A stretch of DNA of 10,070 nt from Mageeibacillus sp. UBA5734 (GTDB taxonomy: Bacteria > Bacillota > Clostridia > Saccharofermentanales > UBA5734): positions 1,613 through 11,682 of the forward strand of contig DIGA01000073.1 in the NCBI GenBank assembly GCA_002419365.1. Direction: 5' to 3'. Shown here one piece after another: positions 6,201 through 10,070 of the stretch. How positions within the stretch are numbered: position 1 is the stretch's first letter; each line of letters starts with the position of its first letter. Below the pieces are notes generated by a model that did not search any database, had not been told where the DNA came from, and worked only from the letters and a program-made list of their open reading frames with translations. The position numbers were made by a program, and so were the translations under genes.

Positions 6201-7028
6201 ATGTTTTCAGAAAACCAGTCCTTACTCTCACGCCTGATCCAGAACCTGCTCCTGATCATCTACTCGATTTTTGCCCTGTTTCCGCTGTTCTGGATGGCTC
6301 TGATCACGTTTAAAAGCGACCTGCAGATGTTCAACACGACGTTTTTCTTCACCCCGACGCTGGAGAACTACAAGGCCGTCCTGATCGGAACCGATTACAT
6401 CAAGACCTTTATCGACAACGTGATTGTCAGCGGCGGCGCCGTCCTGGTCTCGGTCCTCGCCGGTGTCCCGGCCGCTTACGCACTGGCCCGCTTCAACTTC
6501 AAATACAAGGAAGACCTGGCCTTCACGATCTTGTCGTTCAAATTTGCCCCTGAAATCCTGGTCATCCTGCCTCTGTTCATGATCTACCAGAAATTGCACC
6601 TGTATGACACCTACCTCGGCCTGATCTGGGTCTACCAGCTGATCACCATGCCCCTCCTGATCTGGGTGGTCCGTGGCTATTTCGAAGACATTTCAGTCGA
6701 AGTCGAACAGGCTGCCGAACTTGACGGTTACCCCTGGTATTCCGTCTTCTGGAAAATCCTGCTTCCCCTGATCAAGCCCGGCCTGGTCGCCTCAGCTCTC
6801 CTGGCTTTCATCTTCGCCTGGAACAGCTTCACCTTCTCACTGCAGTTGTCTGGTTTCAATATCCAGACCGTCACCGTGGCTTCACTGCGCTACATCGCCT
6901 CTGACACCGTCCATTACGGCCAGATGGCAGTTGCTGCGACGATTGCCGCCCTGCCGGAAGTCATCCTGGCTCTTTTGATCCAGAAACACCTCGTCCGTGG
7001 CCTGAGCTTCGGCGCAGTCAAAGGTTAA
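6201..7028 (+). CDS. ABC sugar transporter permease, MalG/UgpE type
   Basis: 275 aa; ATG 6201 with AGGGGG (6187-6192) 8 nt upstream. Six membrane segments are expected; clear ones lie at about 14-36, 72-96, 107-128, 138-158, 195-215 and 242-260. The N-terminal FALFPLFWMALITFKSD (24-40) and the start of the first outer loop are typical MalG features. The EAA loop is at about 169-190 (EQAAELDGYPW...KILLP), and the protein ends in RGLSFGAVKG, like the GL..GAVKG tail of MalG relatives. It pairs with the MalF-type permease to form the translocation path. Its stop codon overlaps the AAGGAG ribosome binding site of the next gene, so the two are probably translationally coupled. Confidence 0.94.
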   Translation: MFSENQSLLSRLIQNLLLIIYSIFALFPLFWMALITFKSDLQMFNTTFFFTPTLENYKAVLIGTDYIKTFIDNVIVSGGAVLVSVLAGVPAAYALARFNFKYKEDLAFTILSFKFAPEILVILPLFMIYQKLHLYDTYLGLIWVYQLITMPLLIWVVRGYFEDISVEVEQAAELDGYPWYSVFWKILLPLIKPGLVASALLAFIFAWNSFTFSLQLSGFNIQTVTVASLRYIASDTVHYGQMAVAATIAALPEVILALLIQKHLVRGLSFGAVKG

Positions 7029-7039
7029 GGAGTGTCACC

Positions 7040-8179
7040 ATGGCAAACATCGAACTCGTCAATGTCACGAAAAGCTTTGGCAAGAAAAAAGCTTTGAATG
7101 ATATCTCCATCCAAGTCCATGACAAAGAATTCTTCGTTCTCTTCGGGCCTGCAGGAGCGGGCAAGACGACCATCCTCAAGACCATCGCCGGTATCGAATT
7201 GCCGGAAAAAGGCTTGGTCAAATTTGATGGTGAAATCGTCAACCTGGTCGAACCGGCCCAGCGCAATGTCTCGATGGTCTTTGAAAACTATGCCCTCTAT
7301 CCTCATATCACGGCCTACGACAACATCGCCTCGCCGATGCGCAGCCCTTTGTACAGAAAAGACGAAGATTACATCAAGGACCGGGTCATGAAAGTGGCCG
7401 CCCTGATGAAGATCGACCACCTGATGGACCGTCTGCCGGCCCGCATGAGCAATGGCCAGCGCCAGCGTGTCGCTCTCGGCCGCTGCCTGGTCCGCGAGCC
7501 GAAGGTCTTCCTGATGGACGAACCTCTGGCCCATCTCGATGCCAAGCTGCGCCATTTCATGCGCGCCGAGCTCAAGGAAATGCAGGCCAATTTCAACACG
7601 ACAACGATCTACGTCACGCATGACTACATGGAAGCTCTGAGCCTGGGCGACCGGATCGCGGTCATCAACAATGGCCAGATCGAACAGCTCGGCACCGGTG
7701 ACGAAATGTACTACACCCCGGTCAATGAATTCGTTGCCCGCCTGTTCGGTGAACCGGAAATCAACATCATCGACGCTGAGTTCGTTCTCGACGGTGGCAA
7801 CAAAGGCGTACGGATCTTGAACCAGATCAAGTCCTTTGCCATTCCGGAAGACGTCTATGATGCACTCGCCGCAACCGGAAAGACCCAGTTCCACATTGGC
7901 CTGCGGGCGATCGACCTCAGCTACAGCTTTGAACGTCAAACGGAACATGATATCCATGGCCAGGTCTATTCAATCGAACCGATCGGTAACAAGGCTGTTC
8001 TCAATGTCGATGTCAACGACACCATCCTGCGGACCGTTTCACCGCCCGATCTCAGTGCTGAAATGGACTCTGACATTTTCGTCTCGGTCAATATGAAAAA
8101 CGCCATGTTCTTCGATGCCGAGAGTCACGAACTGGTTGTGCGCCACAACCAGGCACAGTATACGAAGGCGGTGAACTAA
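7040..8179 (+). CDS. ABC transporter ATP-binding protein, MalK/UgpC-like, with altered signature and Q-loop (first ATPase)
   Basis: 379 aa; ATG 7040 with AAGGAG (7027-7032) 7 nt upstream. Nucleotide-binding domain about 1-235, then a C-terminal OB/TOBE-like regulatory domain, as in MalK. Walker A is GPAGAGKTT (36-44), Walker B VFLMDE (156-161), D-loop AHLD (164-167) and switch His H194 in VTHD. Two key places deviate. The Q-loop reads MVFENYALYP with Glu82 where Gln is usual, and the signature is MSNGQRQR (136-143) in place of LSGGQ. The Walker B Glu and the switch His are intact, so the protein may still hydrolyse ATP. It energises the importer, presumably as a heterodimer with the next gene product, which starts directly at its stop codon. 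Confidence 0.94.
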   Translation: MANIELVNVTKSFGKKKALNDISIQVHDKEFFVLFGPAGAGKTTILKTIAGIELPEKGLVKFDGEIVNLVEPAQRNVSMVFENYALYPHITAYDNIASPMRSPLYRKDEDYIKDRVMKVAALMKIDHLMDRLPARMSNGQRQRVALGRCLVREPKVFLMDEPLAHLDAKLRHFMRAELKEMQANFNTTTIYVTHDYMEALSLGDRIAVINNGQIEQLGTGDEMYYTPVNEFVARLFGEPEINIIDAEFVLDGGNKGVRILNQIKSFAIPEDVYDALAATGKTQFHIGLRAIDLSYSFERQTEHDIHGQVYSIEPIGNKAVLNVDVNDTILRTVSPPDLSAEMDSDIFVSVNMKNAMFFDAESHELVVRHNQAQYTKAVN

Positions 8180-9289
8180 ATGGCCAAGCTGATTTTGAAA
8201 AATGTCTTCAAGCGGTACGATGACCGCAAAAAAAAGAAGGGTGGCAAGCTGGCTGACTTCGCAGTCAACGATCTGACGATCACCTGCTCCGATGGCGAGT
8301 TCGTTGGTATTCTCGGGCCATCGGGCTGCGGCAAAACCACGACTTTGCGCATGGTCGCCGGACTCGAGGAAATCACTGCTGGCGAAATCTACATTGATGA
8401 CACCCTGATTAACCACTTGCATCCCAAGGACCGCGGCATTGGCCTGGCGTTCGAAGACTATGCCCTCTATCCGCCGCTGACCGTCTACGACAACATCGCC
8501 TTCAACCTGCGCGCCAAGAAAATGAGCGAAGCGGACATCAAGAAAGAGGTCATGCGGATCGCGCCGCTGATGAAAGTCGAAGAACTCCTGGACATGAAAC
8601 CTGCCGCCCTGAGTGGTGGCCAGAAACAACGCGTCAACATCACCCGTGCCCTGGTCCGCCGGCCCAAGCTGCTCTTGCTGGACGAACCGCTGTCGCACCT
8701 GGACGGCAAAATGCGCCAGATCCTGCGCACTGAGCTCAAACGCCTGCACAAGGAAGTCGGTTGCACGACGATCATCGTGACCCATGACCAGCTCGAAGCC
8801 ATGTCCCTGTCGGACAAGATCTGCATCATGAAAGATGGCCTCCTGCAGCAGTTCGGCACACCGTACGAAGTCTACGATGACCCGGTCAACGTCTTCGTCG
8901 CCGGCTTCATCGGTGAACCGCCGATGAACCTGAACAAAGTCACGATCACCGAAGAAGACAACATTCTGTATTTCTCATTCCCGGAAAGCTCGGTCAAGAT
9001 TGCCGTGCCGCCGAAATACACGAAAGTCCTCAAGACCGGCATGCATGTGACACTTGGGATCCGGCCCAATGACCTGCTGATCACAGAAGATGGTTCCCCG
9101 GTCAAAATTGCCGTTTTCGAGAACCTTGGCGATGAAAAGCGCATCGGTATCCGCATCGGCGAAGAGTACCTGACCCTGATCACCTCGGATGAAACATTGT
9201 ACAAGCAAGGGGATGTGATAAGGCTCCAGGTCCGTGAAGACAAGACCCACATTTTTGACATCGAGACAGGTAACAAGATCCGCGCCTGA
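8180..9289 (+). CDS. ABC transporter ATP-binding protein, MalK/UgpC-like (second ATPase)
   Basis: 369 aa; ATG 8180 follows the TAA of the first ATPase with no gap, and AAGGCGG (8165-8171) stands 8 nt upstream inside that gene. Walker A GPSGCGKTT (46-54), canonical signature LSGGQKQR (144-151), Walker B LLLLDE (164-169), D-loop SHLD and switch His H202 (VTHDQ) are all present. The Q-loop again carries Glu (E92, AFEDYALYPP) instead of Gln. A Lys-rich insertion (about 15-24, DRKKKKGGK) lies in the N-terminal beta region, not seen in the first ATPase. A C-terminal TOBE-like domain follows (about 240-369). The clear differences from its neighbour indicate an old, functional duplication, not a recent copy. 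Probable heterodimer partner of the first ATPase. Confidence 0.94.
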   Translation: MAKLILKNVFKRYDDRKKKKGGKLADFAVNDLTITCSDGEFVGILGPSGCGKTTTLRMVAGLEEITAGEIYIDDTLINHLHPKDRGIGLAFEDYALYPPLTVYDNIAFNLRAKKMSEADIKKEVMRIAPLMKVEELLDMKPAALSGGQKQRVNITRALVRRPKLLLLDEPLSHLDGKMRQILRTELKRLHKEVGCTTIIVTHDQLEAMSLSDKICIMKDGLLQQFGTPYEVYDDPVNVFVAGFIGEPPMNLNKVTITEEDNILYFSFPESSVKIAVPPKYTKVLKTGMHVTLGIRPNDLLITEDGSPVKIAVFENLGDEKRIGIRIGEEYLTLITSDETLYKQGDVIRLQVREDKTHIFDIETGNKIRA

Positions 9290-9360
9290 TTCCCTGGATG
9301 TGCCAGCCCCGTTCATGTAAACCCAACCTTACGCATCACTATTTACAGGAGGACCCCACC

Positions 9361-10070
9361 ATGTCGATTCCAAAAACCATGAAAGCCCTTGTTGCATACA
9401 GCCAGACCGAATACAAGCTGGAAACCGCATACCCGGTGCCGGAGCTCGGTGAAGGCGATGTCCTGATCAAAGTCGAAGCCTGCGGCATTTGCGCAGGCGA
9501 CGCCAAAGCCCACCATGGTGCGGCCATGTTCTGGGGCGACGAAGTCCAGCCGTCCTGGGTCCGCACCCCCTTCATCCCGGGCCATGAATTTTTCGGTGAA
9601 GTCGTCGCCATCGGACCCAATTTCAAGGGCGACATCGCGATCGGTGACCGTGTCGTCTCTGACCAGATCGTCCCTTGCTGGGAGTGCAAATTCTGCAAAG
9701 ACGGCCACTACTGGATGTGCCAGAAACATGACATCTATGGCTTCCAGAAGGAAGTCAATGGTGGCATGGCTGAGTATATGAAGCTGCCCAAGGGCGCCCT
9801 GATCTACAAAGTCGACAAGTCCCTGCCGGTCGAAAAGGCAGCCCTGATTGAACCCTATGCCTGCTCCAAGCATGCCGTCGATCGCGGCAGCGTCAGCAAT
9901 GAAGATGTCGTGGTCGTCTCCGGCGCCGGCACCCTCGGGCTGGGCATGATCACCTACCTGCGCATGAAAAATCCGAAAAAGCTCGTGGTCATGGACATGA
10001 AGGACGACCGCCTCGAACTGGCGAAAAAATTCGGCGCCGACGTGGTGATCAACCCTGGCAAGACCGATGC
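9361..10070 (+). CDS. Zinc-dependent medium-chain alcohol/polyol dehydrogenase, N-terminal part (runs off the right edge)
   Basis: 236 full codons are present; ATG 9361 has AGGAGG (9347-9352) 8 nt upstream. The gene follows the second ATPase after 71 nt without a visible terminator, so it is likely the same operon. Catalytic zinc ligands are C41 (ACGICAGD), H75-E76 (PGHEF) and probably E164 (IEP). Structural zinc ligands are C106, C109, C112 and C120. The Rossmann loop is GAGTLG (188-193), and D212 at the end of the second strand (VVMD) favours NAD over NADP. The family oxidises secondary alcohols such as sorbitol, xylitol, threonine or threitol. CGICAGD followed by HHGAAMFWGD and PCWECKFC recalls dehydrogenases annotated as erythritol/L-threitol dehydrogenase, from memory only. 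In this locus it plausibly makes the ketose that the divergent kinases phosphorylate. Confidence 0.92.
   Translation, partial: MSIPKTMKALVAYSQTEYKLETAYPVPELGEGDVLIKVEACGICAGDAKAHHGAAMFWGDEVQPSWVRTPFIPGHEFFGEVVAIGPNFKGDIAIGDRVVSDQIVPCWECKFCKDGHYWMCQKHDIYGFQKEVNGGMAEYMKLPKGALIYKVDKSLPVEKAALIEPYACSKHAVDRGSVSNEDVVVVSGAGTLGLGMITYLRMKNPKKLVVMDMKDDRLELAKKFGADVVINPGKTD

Noticed and set aside
7025..8785. Long minus-strand open frames opposite the two ATPase genes (about 7025-7957 and 8039-8785)
   Set aside because: Both lie entirely opposite strongly conserved ATPase motifs and show no family resemblance of their own; they are antisense shadows.
1..10070. Search for CRISPR arrays, tRNA genes, insertion sequences or prophage parts
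   Set aside because: No regularly spaced repeats, cloverleaf-like segments, transposase motifs or terminal inverted repeats were seen; the gene order is that of an ordinary metabolic locus.

Overview
This is a bacterial carbohydrate or polyol uptake-and-catabolism locus made of two divergent gene sets around a regulatory centre at about 2774-3704. The DNA is moderately G+C-rich (by eye, mid-50s percent), with strong AGGAGG-type ribosome binding sites and intergenic gaps that are much richer in A+T. The solute-binding lipoprotein has a lipobox followed by an Ala/Thr/Gly-rich linker, a style common in Clostridia-like Bacillota. I infer a Gram-positive anaerobe of that kind, with low to moderate confidence; no rRNA, tRNA or mobile element is present to fix the taxonomy.

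The left part (1-2773, minus strand) reads, in transcription order, an L-xylulose kinase-like FGGY kinase (LyxK type, 504 aa), a UlaE/SgbU-type L-ribulose-5-phosphate 3-epimerase, and the first 120 residues of a second FGGY kinase that runs off the left edge. The three genes are nearly contiguous and probably form one operon. The LyxK plus UlaE/SgbU pair is the known bacterial route L-xylulose -> L-xylulose 5-phosphate -> L-ribulose 5-phosphate.

The centre holds a 200-bp divergent intergenic region, a plus-strand gene for a small four-helix membrane protein of unknown function (2974-3369), a terminator-like hairpin, and a 335-bp A+T-rich region that carries the promoter of the transporter operon. 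A similar A+T-rich motif lies upstream of both lyxK and the transporter operon, in the same orientation relative to each. This suggests a common regulator that is not itself encoded in the window. The ribosome binding site of the small membrane protein could be sequestered in a predicted three-way-junction leader.

The right part (3705-10070, plus strand) encodes a CUT1-type ABC importer: lipoprotein binding protein, a stable stem-loop, two MalF/MalG-type permeases and two different MalK-like ATPases. It is followed by a zinc-dependent medium-chain dehydrogenase cut by the right edge. The unusual points are two paired, non-identical ATPases in place of the usual single MalK-type gene, both with Glu instead of Gln in the Q-loop, the first also with an MSNGQ signature.

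Working model (inference): the importer brings in a polyol, the dehydrogenase oxidises it to a ketose such as L-xylulose, and the divergent kinase and epimerase send it into the pentose phosphate pathway. The second FGGY kinase and the dehydrogenase also recall erythritol/threitol pathways, so a tetritol is an alternative substrate.
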